DNA of 64,000 nt from Amycolatopsis jiangsuensis (GCF_014204865.1 NZ_JACHMG010000001.1:7900501-7964500); one strand, 5' to 3'; positions 20,584 through 28,926 are shown, numbered from the stretch's first letter. Numbers and translations: made by a program. The notes: generated by a model from the letters alone, not told the origin.

Positions 20584-21840
20584 ATGCGCACGATCGCTAT
20601 TCCCGTTGCGGCAGCTGCTGTCCTCATGAGCGGCGCGGGTGTCGCCAACGCCGCCGAGCCCGCCGTGAGCACCCCGTCGACCCCGTCGAGTTGCGCGGAG
20701 CAGACGGATGCCCAGGCCGTGCTGGACCAGGCCCGGTCCGCGCTCGCCGACGCGCAGTCCAGGCTCGGCGAAGCCGAAGCCGCTGTGCGTTCACTGAACG
20801 CCGACAAGAATGCCCAGCAGAAGATCGCGGACAACCTCGGCGCGCAAGTCCGTGCCGCGAGCGTGGACAAGATCGCCCACCAGCAGGCGTTGCCGGGTCT
20901 GCAGGCTGCTTTCGAGCAGGCCACCGTGAAACGAGGAACTGCCGCGGCGGCGTTGCGGGACGCGAAGAATGCCGCAGCAGGGGCAGTCGACGACATCGCT
21001 CTTCGCCAGGGCTACATCGCCGCGTTCAAAACCAAGTACGCCGCCGCGAACCGGCGCGCCGAAGCCGCGAAGGACGAGATCGAGAAGCAGCAGAAGCTCT
21101 ACCGCAAGGCCAAGGACGCCGGTGACACCGCCGCCATGGAGGCCGCGCACGCTGCCGCCGAGGCCGCTCGCGCGTCCCTCGCCACCGCTGAAGCCGACAT
21201 GAAGCACTACGGCCCGGCGTCGCAAGCCACGCAGCAGGGACACATCGACAAGGACCAAGCGTTGCTCGACGCGGTGACCGCCGCGCAGGAGGCGTTCGAC
21301 CAGGCGAGCGCCACCCGAGGCGCGGCCGCCGCCGCGGTCCGGGACGCAGAGCGCGCGATCGCCGCGGATACCGCGCTCGGCAAGAAGCTTCACCCGCAGT
21401 ACCAGACGGCACTCGCCGAGATCGAGTCCATCAAGGCGGCCGGCCAGGAGGCGTACAAGAAGGTGCTCGCGTTGCGCGAAACCGTCGCCGGCCTGACCGC
21501 GGACCTCGCCGACGCACAGAAAGCACTGGACGCGGTGGTGTGCCCGATCATCCCGGCGAACGGCACCCAGTCGCCGGGTACCGGAAACGGCCAGACGGGC
21601 CACTCCGTCACCACCACTCCGCAGGCCGTCACCACCGTGCCGGTGAGCCAGTCCGCCGTGCGCCACGTGATCACCACGGCCGGCGGAGGCAAGACGAGCC
21701 GTCCGGTGACCTATTCCCAGCTCGCCCAGACCGGAGCTCTGCCGGGGGACGAGCTTTCCTGGCTGCTCGGTGGCGCCGCGGCACTGCTGGCCGCCGGCGG
21801 TGCGGCCGCGGTCTACGGGCGCCACTCCAAGCGGGACTGA
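20584..21840 (+). CDS. Sortase-anchored coiled-coil surface protein (LAQTG)
   Basis: A 418-residue protein with a signal peptide (cleavage near VANAAEP), a long Ala/Gln/Lys/Glu-rich coiled-coil region (about residues 45-325) in which a segment with QATVKRGTAAAALRDAKNAA and a later QASATRGAAAAAVRDAERA look like a duplication, a Thr/Val/Ser-rich linker, and a cell-wall sorting signal: LAQTG at 380-384, a hydrophobic helix and the tail GRHSKRD. LAxTG is the motif cut by class E sortases of high-GC actinobacteria. The ATG at 20584 has GGGAGC upstream. Role unknown; it could be a wall-anchored stalk or adhesin. Confidence 0.85.
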   Translation: MRTIAIPVAAAAVLMSGAGVANAAEPAVSTPSTPSSCAEQTDAQAVLDQARSALADAQSRLGEAEAAVRSLNADKNAQQKIADNLGAQVRAASVDKIAHQQALPGLQAAFEQATVKRGTAAAALRDAKNAAAGAVDDIALRQGYIAAFKTKYAAANRRAEAAKDEIEKQQKLYRKAKDAGDTAAMEAAHAAAEAARASLATAEADMKHYGPASQATQQGHIDKDQALLDAVTAAQEAFDQASATRGAAAAAVRDAERAIAADTALGKKLHPQYQTALAEIESIKAAGQEAYKKVLALRETVAGLTADLADAQKALDAVVCPIIPANGTQSPGTGNGQTGHSVTTTPQAVTTVPVSQSAVRHVITTAGGGKTSRPVTYSQLAQTGALPGDELSWLLGGAAALLAAGGAAAVYGRHSKRD

Positions 21841-21853
21841 CCGCGCCGCTGCA

Positions 21854-21894
21854 CCGATCACCCCGTCCGCAGTCCGCGCGGACGGGGTGATCGG
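21854..21894. terminator. Bidirectional terminator
   Basis: A perfect 17-bp inverted repeat (CCGATCACCCCGTCCGC and its complement, 7-nt loop) lies between the convergent ends of the LAQTG protein gene and the SpoIIM-like gene, 3 bp before the latter's stop. It can end transcription from both sides. Confidence 0.85.
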
Positions 21895-21897
21895 CGT

Positions 21898-22515
21898 TCA
21901 GCCACCGAGCACCAGCGGCACCAGGAAGTAGATCTCGAGGGCTTCGTAGGCGGCACCGATGACGAAGAGCACGAGCGCTGGGATCCAGAGCCAGCCGAGC
22001 CGGGACAGCCCGCGCACGTATCCCTGGCGGCGCGTCGGGGCGCCGGCGGTCGCCGGCCGCAGCCAGGAGCGGCCGAGCAGGTAAGCACCGAACATCACGA
22101 GTGCGTACGCCTGGAACTCGATGAGCAACGTGAGTGAGTGCGGGATGAGGGTCAGCCGCGAGGTCGCGTCGACCGGGGCGAGGGTGACTCCCAAGTCGAC
22201 CGTTTTGACCGCGAAGACCGCGAGTCCGGCGAACGGAATCGCCAGCGACGGCAGGGTGATGAGCAGCAGCGCGGTCGGGAACACGTTGACGAGGAAGATG
22301 ACCGTCGCGAACAGCCAGCCGTTGCCGACCACGGAGTTGACGAGCGATCCGCCCGAGCCGCCGGCGAACGAGCCTGCCCTGGCGGCATGCAGGTCCGGGA
22401 ACAGCAGCCCCAGCACCAGCCCGAGGACCAGCATTCCGTAGACGAAGAGGTTGACCAGCAGGTAGGCCCGGAGGTCGGCGCGGATGATCTGGAACGGCCT
22501 GCGGAGCAGGTGCAT
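21898..22515 (-). CDS. SpoIIM-like (stage II sporulation protein M family) membrane protein
   Basis: A 205-residue integral membrane protein with about five hydrophobic segments (LLVNLFVYGMLVLGLVLGLL, VIFLVNVFPTALLLITLPSL, IPFAGLAVFAV, a segment near LLIEFQAYALVMFGAYLLG, and WIPALVLFVIGAAYEALEIYF). The conserved 'E..a......g' helix and the final AA.EA.E.....P match the SpoIIM/DUF95 family. Members in non-sporulating bacteria may act as transporter partners. It is divergent from a TetR regulator, with several related palindromes between them, so it is the likely target of that regulator. Confidence 0.78.
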   Translation of the reverse strand: MHLLRRPFQIIRADLRAYLLVNLFVYGMLVLGLVLGLLFPDLHAARAGSFAGGSGGSLVNSVVGNGWLFATVIFLVNVFPTALLLITLPSLAIPFAGLAVFAVKTVDLGVTLAPVDATSRLTLIPHSLTLLIEFQAYALVMFGAYLLGRSWLRPATAGAPTRRQGYVRGLSRLGWLWIPALVLFVIGAAYEALEIYFLVPLVLGG

Positions 22516-22576
22516 GGGGATTCACGTCCGTTTCTCGGGTCGGATGGCCGGATGCCGGCCGGCTCGGCACCGCGAC

Positions 22577-22640
22577 TAACACACTGTGTTACTGAGATCG
22601 GCAGGACGGTATCACAGTGTGCTAGTACAGTGTGTTGACG
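22577..22640. promoter_or_regulatory. Cluster of TetR-type operator sites
   Basis: TAACACACTGTGTTA (22577-22591) is a perfect 15-bp dyad. Related sequences follow: TATCACAGTGTGCTA (22610-22624) and GTACAGTGTGTTG (22626-22638). All share the ACA/TGTGT core and lie between the divergent SpoIIM-like and tetR genes, as expected for an autoregulated TetR protein. Confidence 0.7.
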
Positions 22641-22652
22641 GAGGTGGTGACG

Positions 22653-23255
22653 ATGACCGAGGAGACCGGTGCCAGTAGCCGGGACAAGGTTCTGCGGGCG
22701 GCCATGGCGATGTTCGGTGAGGATCAGGGGGCTCGGCTCAGCGTGCGGGCGGTCGCGGCGCGGGCCGGGGTGAGCACCGGCTCGCTCCGGTACCACTTCC
22801 CGACCCAGCGCGCCCTGCAGGACGCCGTGCTCGCCGGCATCTACGACGCGGTCAGCCCCGGCGATCGGATCCACGACCGGACCGCACCGGCCCGGGACCG
22901 GCTGATCGACTGCCTGCGGCAGGTGCTCACGCTGGCCGGTGTGGGCGATCAGGCGCGAGCGGCCTGGCGCGAGGTTTTCACCGCCTACATCGAACCGGAA
23001 CCGACCGACGAGAATCGCGCGGCGTATCTCGCCATCGACCGCGAAGCGCACCGCCGTGTGGAGTACTGGCTGACCGTCCTGCGCGACGAAGGCAGCCTCG
23101 CCGAGGGCGACAACGCCCGGCGTGCCAGATTCCTCGTGACCGTCCTCAACGGACTGTCGATCGCGAGATCGCTGCCCTCCGAGAACTCGATCCTGGCAAC
23201 CGAGACCGAAACACTCCACGCGGCCGTCGACCACGTTCTCACCTCGCCGTACTGA
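22653..23255 (+). CDS. TetR family transcriptional regulator
   Basis: A 200-residue regulator with the N-terminal TetR helix-turn-helix (RAAMAMFGEDQGARLSVRAV...AGVSTGSLRYHF) and an all-helical ligand domain containing a TetR_C_6-like pattern (ARAAWREVFTAYIEPEP). ATG 22653 has GGAGG 7 nt upstream; a TTG at 22632 overlaps the operator. Three related palindromes lie between it and the divergent SpoIIM-like gene. Confidence 0.92.
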   Translation: MTEETGASSRDKVLRAAMAMFGEDQGARLSVRAVAARAGVSTGSLRYHFPTQRALQDAVLAGIYDAVSPGDRIHDRTAPARDRLIDCLRQVLTLAGVGDQARAAWREVFTAYIEPEPTDENRAAYLAIDREAHRRVEYWLTVLRDEGSLAEGDNARRARFLVTVLNGLSIARSLPSENSILATETETLHAAVDHVLTSPY

Positions 23256-23320
23256 CGGCCCGGCTCACGGCGGATTGACGCTGGACACCGCTCCGGCGAG
23301 GATCAGGGAATCCGGATGGT

Positions 23321-23334
23321 TGACAACGTTGTCA
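23321..23334. promoter_or_regulatory. LacI-type palindrome upstream of the GH92 gene
   Basis: TGACAACGTTGTCA is a perfect 14-bp dyad with the central CG typical of LacI-family sites. It ends 16 bp before the mannosidase start and would cover its promoter or leader. No LacI regulator is encoded nearby, so control would be in trans. Confidence 0.6.
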
Positions 23335-23350
23335 CGATGAGAGGAACGCA

Positions 23351-25795
23351 ATGCGAACGCGGAGACGCGTCTTCGCCGGCCTGGTGCTCGCCTCGATCAC
23401 CACGGCCGGCCTGCTCACCCCCGGCGCCACGGCTTCCGGCACCACTGCTCCCGGCACCCGTACCTACGGCGCTCGCATTTCTGGCACAACAGCTTCCGGC
23501 GCCAGCACTCCCGACGCCGCCTCCGCTGCCCCGGCACGGTTCGCCGCCGATCCGGCCACGCTGGTCGACACCTCGATCGGCAACAACGGCGACGGGACCA
23601 CCTTCCCCGGCGCCACCACGCCGTTCGGAATGGTGCAGCTCAGCCCGGACACGCAGCTGAACAAGTACGCCTCCTACGACTATGCGCAGAACACCATTCT
23701 CGGGTTCAGCCACACGCACCTGTCCGGCGTCGGCTGCCAGACGATGGGCAACTTCCGGTTCATGCCCACCACCGGTGCGGTCACCTCGTCCGATCCGGCG
23801 CAGTACGCCGCGAAGTTCAGCCATGCCGCGGAAACCCGCGCGCCCGGCTACTACGGCGTCGAGCTGGACGACGGCATCCGGGCCGAGCTGGCCGCGACGC
23901 AGCGCACCGGGCAGCACCGCTACACCTACCCGTCGGGCTCCGGGCCGCAGAACGTGCTGATCGAGGTCGGCCAGTCCAACGGCAGCACCTACGCCGGGGA
24001 CGTGCACGTGGTCGGCGACGACACCGTCGAGGGCTGGCTGCAGGGCGGCAACTTCTGCGGGGAGACCGGCAAGGAGCGGTACCGGATCTTCTTCAGCGCC
24101 AAGTTCGACCGCACGTTCGCCGGCTTCGGCACCTGGACGGACGGGCAGCTGACCGCCGGGCAGCGGGACGCGACCCGCGGCAGCGAACGGACCGGTGCGT
24201 GGCTCACCTTCGACCCGGCAGGCGGGGACCAGGTCGGCGCGTCCGTCGGCCTGTCCTACACCTCGATCGGTGGCGCCCGGCTCAACCGGGCCGCCGAGCA
24301 GCCCCGGTCGTTCGACCGGGCGCGCCGGTCCGCGCACGACACCTGGCGCGGCGAGCTGAACCGGATGCGGGTCGCCGGCGGTACCACCGCGGATCAGCGC
24401 ACCTACTACAGCGCGCTGTACCGCTCGCTGCTGCACCCGTCGATCGGGTCCGATGTGGACAATCGCTACCGCGGACTGGACGACCGGGTGCACCGCACGG
24501 ATTCGACGTACTACCAGATGTTCTCCCTGTGGGACACCTACCGCGCGCAGAACCAGCTGGTCGCGCTCCTGCATCCGGACAGGGCCGCGGACATGACGAA
24601 GTCGGTGCTGCGGATCGCCGAGGACGGCGGCTGGGTGCCGCGCTGGGCCCTGGCGACCAGCGAGACGAACGTGATGAGCGGCGATCCGGTCACGCCGTGG
24701 GTGGTGGACAACTACGTCCGTGGCCTGCTCGACGACCGCACCGCCCGCCGGCTGTTCGACGTGCTGTGGAAGAACGCCACCAAAGTCCCCGCCGACCAGT
24801 CGCTCTTCCGCGGCAGGGACGGCAACCCGACTTACACGAAGAACGGCTGGGTCGGCTACCAGGACCTGCCCGGCTACACCTACGGCGACAGCCGGCAGGC
24901 CGGTTCGGCCACGCTCGAGTACTCGCTCGCCGACTGTGCGCTGTCCACAATGGCCGGTGGGCTCGGCTACCGGGACAAGGCGGCCACGCTCGCGCGGCGC
25001 TGCGACAACTTCGCGAAGCTGTGGGACACCGGCGTGACCTCGCACGAGTTCACCGGATTCCCGCGCTCGAAAGACGCGGACGGCACCGCTGTGGGCGATC
25101 CGGACCCGGCGAAGTCGATCGGCTTCCACGAGGGCACGCCATGGCAGTACCAGTGGCTGGGCCAGCAGGACCCGGACACATTGCTCGGGTTGATGGGCGG
25201 CCCGGCGAAGGCGCAGCAACGGCTGGACACCTTCTTCGACCTGCCCCTGCTGCTGACCGATCCGGCGAAGGCGGCAGCCGAATCGTGGGTGCACGGAGCC
25301 TACGACTACCACAACAACTTCGCCTTCAATCCGAACAACGAACCGGATCTGCACGCCCCGTGGATGTACGCCTGGACCGGGGCGCCGTGGAAGACCTCCG
25401 CGGTGCTGCGCGCCGCTCGCACCCTGTTCACCGACACCCCGTATGGCATGCCCGGTAACGACGACCTGGGCACGGTCTCGTCCTGGCTGGTGTTCTCGAT
25501 GGCAGGCGTGTTCGAGGCGCAGCCGGGGTCGGGCAGGTACCTGATCAGTGCGCCGATGTTCGAGAAGGTCGAGATCCGGCCGGCGCACGGCCGTCCGGTG
25601 ACCATCGAGGCGCCCGGCGCGGACGCTTCGAAGTTCCAGTACGTGTCCGCAGTGGACACCCGGCGCGGACCGGTGCGGCAGAGCTGGCTGTCGCACCGTG
25701 ACCTGCTGCGCTCCGGCACGATCCACGTGCGGCTGTCCGACCGGCCGACGGCGTGGGGCACCGGGGCCGCGCCGCCCGCGCTCGCGCGGTCCTGA
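23351..25795 (+). CDS. Secreted GH92 alpha-mannosidase
   Basis: An 814-residue exported glycoside hydrolase of family 92 (Ca-dependent, inverting exo-alpha-mannosidases, often alpha-1,2). A signal peptide with RTRRR and a hydrophobic core is followed by a Thr/Ser/Ala-rich linker. Family motifs: DTSIGNNGDGTTFPGA, PFGMVQLSPDT, GFSHTHLSGVGC, the acid-loop EGTPWQYQW (Glu about 594), and GNDDLGTVSSWLVFSMAG with the Asp pair at about 704-705. RBS GAGAGG lies before the ATG. It stands alone, with a LacI-type palindrome before it and a terminator after it. It probably releases mannose from mannans or glycoproteins outside the cell. Confidence 0.94.
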   Translation: MRTRRRVFAGLVLASITTAGLLTPGATASGTTAPGTRTYGARISGTTASGASTPDAASAAPARFAADPATLVDTSIGNNGDGTTFPGATTPFGMVQLSPDTQLNKYASYDYAQNTILGFSHTHLSGVGCQTMGNFRFMPTTGAVTSSDPAQYAAKFSHAAETRAPGYYGVELDDGIRAELAATQRTGQHRYTYPSGSGPQNVLIEVGQSNGSTYAGDVHVVGDDTVEGWLQGGNFCGETGKERYRIFFSAKFDRTFAGFGTWTDGQLTAGQRDATRGSERTGAWLTFDPAGGDQVGASVGLSYTSIGGARLNRAAEQPRSFDRARRSAHDTWRGELNRMRVAGGTTADQRTYYSALYRSLLHPSIGSDVDNRYRGLDDRVHRTDSTYYQMFSLWDTYRAQNQLVALLHPDRAADMTKSVLRIAEDGGWVPRWALATSETNVMSGDPVTPWVVDNYVRGLLDDRTARRLFDVLWKNATKVPADQSLFRGRDGNPTYTKNGWVGYQDLPGYTYGDSRQAGSATLEYSLADCALSTMAGGLGYRDKAATLARRCDNFAKLWDTGVTSHEFTGFPRSKDADGTAVGDPDPAKSIGFHEGTPWQYQWLGQQDPDTLLGLMGGPAKAQQRLDTFFDLPLLLTDPAKAAAESWVHGAYDYHNNFAFNPNNEPDLHAPWMYAWTGAPWKTSAVLRAARTLFTDTPYGMPGNDDLGTVSSWLVFSMAGVFEAQPGSGRYLISAPMFEKVEIRPAHGRPVTIEAPGADASKFQYVSAVDTRRGPVRQSWLSHRDLLRSGTIHVRLSDRPTAWGTGAAPPALARS

Positions 25796-25800
25796 GGAAC

Positions 25801-25838
25801 TGTCGGTGGCGGGTCCTACGATCGGCCCGCCACCGACA
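25801..25838 (+). terminator. Stem-loop terminator of the GH92 gene
   Basis: TGTCGGTGGCGGG and CCCGCCACCGACA form a perfect 13-bp stem with a 12-nt loop, starting 5 bp after the GH92 stop. There is no strong T run, as is common in high-GC actinomycetes. It ends just before the ribosome site of the next gene. Confidence 0.7.
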
Positions 25839-25856
25839 ACCGCAAGGAGGCCTGCT

Positions 25857-26480
25857 GTGGACCTGCGCCGCTTCGCCCGCGAGGAACGTGCCGACTTCGC
25901 GGATTTCCTGGACACCCTGCGCCCGCAGCAGTGGGCCGAGCCGACGCTGTGCACCGGGTGGACGGTGCGCGACGTCGTGGCCCATGTGGTGAGCTACGAC
26001 GAGATCGGCGCCCGCGGCCTCGTCCGCCGGTTCGCCAGGGGGAAGCTGTCCCTGGACCGGGCGAACGCACTGGGGCACGAGGAGTACCGCGCCCGGCCGC
26101 CGGAGGACCTCGTCGCCGTCCTGCGGCGCAATCCGCAGCCGCGCGGGCTGACCGCCGCGTTCGGCGGCATGATCGGGTTCCTCGACGGGCTGATCCACCA
26201 GCAGGACATCCGGCGCCCGCTCGGGCTGCCGCGCACCATCCCGCCCGAACGCCTGTACGCCGCCCTGCGGGTCCTGCTGTTCGCGATACCGGTCGGCGCC
26301 GCCCGCCGGCTGCCCGGCCTGCGCGCGGTCGCCACGGACCTGGACTGGTCCGCCGGCCGGGGCGCCGAGGTCCGCGGCCCGGCCGAAGCCGTCCTGCTGG
26401 CACTGGCCGGCCGCCGTGCGGCGACCACGGACCTGGCCGGACCGGGGCTGGAGCTGCTGGTGTCCCGCACCCGGGACTAG
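25857..26480 (+). CDS. Maleylpyruvate isomerase / DinB-fold (mycothiol-dependent type) protein
   Basis: A 207-residue protein of the TIGR03083-like family. It starts VDLRRFAREERADFADFLDTL and has the typical WTVRDVVAHVVSYDEIG helix with a His that would bind metal, then FLDGLIHQQDIRRPLG with a second His-Gln pair. Members of this fold use mycothiol or bacillithiol in isomerisation or transfer reactions; substrate unknown. Start is GTG 25857 with AAGGAGG 6 nt upstream. Its TAG stop (26478-26480) contains the TA target of an IS630 insertion. The stop is restored because the element begins with G. Confidence 0.85.
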   Translation: MDLRRFAREERADFADFLDTLRPQQWAEPTLCTGWTVRDVVAHVVSYDEIGARGLVRRFARGKLSLDRANALGHEEYRARPPEDLVAVLRRNPQPRGLTAAFGGMIGFLDGLIHQQDIRRPLGLPRTIPPERLYAALRVLLFAIPVGAARRLPGLRAVATDLDWSAGRGAEVRGPAEAVLLALAGRRAATTDLAGPGLELLVSRTRD

Positions 26481-26778
26481 TGTCCTGCGCCTGAAATTCG
26501 CTGACAAAACCGTGTGAGTGAGTCGAGGATCTCTTCGGCGGTCTTGGTCCAGAGGAATGGCCTGGGGTGAGTGTTCCAGTCGGTGATCCAGGAACGTATG
26601 TCTTTCTCCAGGGCCTGGACGCTTTTGTGGACACCGCGTCGGATCTGCTGGTCGGCGAGGAAGCCGAACCAGCGTTCGACCTGGTTGATCCAGGAGGAGC
26701 CGGTCGGGGTGAAGTGCATGTGGAACCGCGGGTGCTTGGCCAGCCACGCACGGATCTCCGGGGTCTTGTGAGTGCCGT
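26477..26778 (-). pseudogene. IS630 transposase, C-terminal part (disrupted)
   Basis: The part begins with YGTHKTPEIRAWLAKHPRF, continues MHFTPTGSSWINQVERWF with the catalytic Glu, and ends ISGAGH. Its TAG stop is made from the TA target and the flanking host C/G (26477-26479), so it overlaps, on the opposite strand, the stop codon of the upstream host gene. A free-standing start at 26719 is unlikely to matter. Confidence 0.9.
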
Positions 26779-26795
26779 AGATGCCCCTATGGATG

Positions 26796-27902
26796 TCAAG
26801 CGGCGCTGGACTGTGGCTGCCTGCTCGACGTAGGCGTCGGGTTGGTGATCAGGTAGTAGATTTCCCGTGCGATATAGCGTTTGAGGCAGCGGATGGTTTC
26901 GCGGCGGGTCCTGCCTTCAGCGGCACGTCGGTCAAGGTAGTCCTGGGTGCGCTGGTCCCAGCGCAGGCGAGAGAGCGCGATGCGGTAGAGGGCGGCATTT
27001 GCCTGGCGGTCGCCGCCGCGGTTGAGACGGCGTCGTTGGGTCTTACCTGAGGACGCCTCGATGGGGCTGGCTCCGCACAGGGCTGCGAAAGACGCCTCGC
27101 TGCGCAGACGGTCCGGGTTGTCCCCGGCCGTGACAAGCAGGGCTGCCGCGCTGTCGGGGCCGATTCCGGGACGTTCCAGCAGCGCTGGGGTGTGCTGGGT
27201 GACGGTATCGGTAATCCGGTGCTCCAAGTCGCGGATCTCCACGGTCAGCGCGCGGATCCGGCAGGCCAGCAGCCGAAGTGTGTAGACCGCTGCGCTGGTC
27301 ACGTCGCTGGGTGTGGTCGATGGAAGTTCCGTGCAGCGGCGGAAGAGCGTGGGGTTGCTCAGACCGGACAGTGTCTCGCGCAACGCCGGGTCGGCGGCGA
27401 TGAGCACCGCCTTGAGCTGGTTGATCGTCTGTGTCCGGGCTTTGATGGCGGATGCCTTGGCCAGCTTGAACATGCGCAGCATCTCCACCGGGCCGTCGCC
27501 GGTCTTCATGCTTCCGGTCGCCCGGCCGGAGAGTACGGCGCGGGCGGCTGCTTCCGCGTCGATGGAGTCGGTTTTGCCGCGTCGGCGGCGGGTGGCCTTG
27601 TCCGGCTGGTTGACCTCGATCACCTGCACGCCCTCGGCGCCCAGGTGTCGAGCCAGCGCCGCGCCGTAGGACCCAGTGCATTCCACTCCGGCTCGCCGAG
27701 GCGTGCCGAACGTGCGTGCCCACGCCAGCAACTGTCGATAGCCGGCCGACGTCGCCGGGAACGTCTCACTACCCACCAACGCGCCCAGCACGGTGATCAC
27801 TGCCGCGACGTGCCGATCCTTATGAGTGTCCACATCGAGAACGACGTCGTCGGCGGTGTTGTCGCCTTGGCTGGGCAGGGCTGGGTGGGGCATGCTGGGC
27901 AC
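26796..27902 (-). CDS. IS110-family transposase/recombinase (DEDD plus Tnp20)
   Basis: A 368-residue recombinase. The N-terminal RuvC-like DEDD domain is seen in VVLDVDTHKDRHVAAVI, VECTGSYGAALARHL and KTDSIDAEAAARAVL; the C-terminal Tnp20 domain with the catalytic Ser lies around RPGIGPDSAAALLVTAGDNPDRLRSEASFAALCGASPIEASSG-type motifs (split here as SFAALCGASPIEAS and SGKTQRRRLNRGG). The start is GTG 27902 with AGGAGA 9 nt upstream; ATG 27893 is an alternative. The frame is complete, so the element may be active. It would use the RNA from the adjacent left end to choose donor and target. Confidence 0.93.
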   Translation of the reverse strand: MPSMPHPALPSQGDNTADDVVLDVDTHKDRHVAAVITVLGALVGSETFPATSAGYRQLLAWARTFGTPRRAGVECTGSYGAALARHLGAEGVQVIEVNQPDKATRRRRGKTDSIDAEAAARAVLSGRATGSMKTGDGPVEMLRMFKLAKASAIKARTQTINQLKAVLIAADPALRETLSGLSNPTLFRRCTELPSTTPSDVTSAAVYTLRLLACRIRALTVEIRDLEHRITDTVTQHTPALLERPGIGPDSAAALLVTAGDNPDRLRSEASFAALCGASPIEASSGKTQRRRLNRGGDRQANAALYRIALSRLRWDQRTQDYLDRRAAEGRTRRETIRCLKRYIAREIYYLITNPTPTSSRQPQSSAA

Positions 27903-28136
27903 GGTTGTCTGTCTCCTGACCTGGCTCGGAACGGATGGCCGTCGCTGGGCCGGTGGAGGCGGTCAGAACTGTGATGGTGCCCTGTTAACGGCAAGGCCCC
28001 TATCGGGACACGCCCCGCCGGTCCAGCGGCAGCAAGCACCGCCCCGGACCAAGGCCGCCAGATCTACAGAAAGCCACCACGGCCGGTTGTCACACGGGGC
28101 AAACCGTGGCCCGGGACGGCACCTGATCATTCTCAC
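27903..28136 (-). ncRNA. Candidate bridge RNA region of the IS110 element
   Basis: The 234-bp non-coding left end lies upstream of the recombinase, where IS110-group elements encode their bridge RNA. A hairpin CCACGG (28109-28104) / CCGTGG (28082-28077) has a 21-nt loop containing TGTGACAAC (28094-28086). This matches the inserted target TGCGACAAC at 8 of 9 positions, and the one difference would form a G-U pair. CCGT in the same loop can pair with the four bases right of the core (ACGG). A second hairpin (about 28020-27990) holds ATAGGGGC (28003-27996), identical to the element's own right end (26783-26790 on the minus strand), as expected for a donor guide. Pairings were made by eye. Confidence 0.65.
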
Positions 28137-28138
28137 AG

Positions 28139-28926
28139 TTGTCGCAGACCAGGTGCACGCCCAACTCCGCCGGCACCGTCTTATCGATCGTGACCAGGAA
28201 CTTCTTGAACTCGCCGGCCCGATGCTGGCGGTGCAGCTCACCGATCACGGTGCCGTCGGCGATGTTGAACGCGGCGAAGAGGCTGGTGATGCCGTGTCGC
28301 ACATAGTCGTGGGAACGGCGCTCAGGGATGCCGGGCATCATCGGCAGCACCGGCTGGGATCGGTCCAGCGCCTGGATCTGGCTTTTCTCGTCCACGCACA
28401 ACACCACCGCCCGCTCTGGCGGATTGTGATACAGGCCAACGACATCGACGACCTTCTCCACGAACAACGGATCTGTGGAGAGCTTGAACGTCTCCGCCCG
28501 ATGCGGCTTCAGCCCAAAATCGCGCCAGATCCGCCCGACAGTCGACTTGCTCAACCCGGACTTCTCCGCCATTGACGCTCGTGACCAATGCGTGGCGTTG
28601 CGCGGGGTCTGCTCCAACGTCGCCACGATCACCTCTTCGACCTGATCGACGGTGATCAACGGCGGCCGACCCGGGCGCTGCTCATCCAACAGCCCGTCAA
28701 GCCGGTCAGCCACGAACCGAGATCGCCACTTGCCCACCATCGTCCGATGCACACCCAACCTGGCAGCGATCTCGATATGGGACAGGCCTTCCGCGCACGC
28801 CAGCACAATCCGACACCGCACCGCCAACGCCTGCGCCGACTTTGCCCGCCGCGACCACCGCAACAACGTCTCCCGCTCCTCAGCGGTCAACACCACCTCG
28901 GCCACCGGCCGCCCACTACGCGCCAT
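28139..28926 (-). pseudogene. IS630 transposase, N-terminal part (disrupted)
   Basis: This part encodes the helix-turn-helix ([24 protein letters not shown]), a second winged segment ([23 protein letters not shown]) and the first two catalytic Asp residues ([11 protein letters not shown] and VHLVCDN). After the second Asp the reading frame enters the IS110 element and ends at 28090 after 22 foreign residues. Joining it to 26477-26778 after removing 1358 bp gives an uninterrupted 363-residue transposase. Confidence 0.92.

Larger units (their letters stand above)
26781..28138 (-). mobile_element. IS110-family element inserted in the IS630 transposase
   Basis: Comparing the broken IS630 gene with its expected continuous frame (VCDN-YGTHKTP) fixes the ends: on the minus strand GACAA-CT-GTGAG at the left end and GGGGCAT-CT-ACGGC at the right end. 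Only the CT core dinucleotide is shared; there are no terminal inverted repeats and no target duplication, as known for IS110-type recombination. Length 1358 bp with one core copy. It holds one recombinase gene and a 234-bp non-coding left end. Confidence 0.92.

Noticed and set aside
26477..26719. The IS630 C-terminal part as an independent 80-residue gene starting at 26719
   Set aside because: The ATG is simply a Met inside the conserved transposase, and the frame continues upstream to the IS110 junction.
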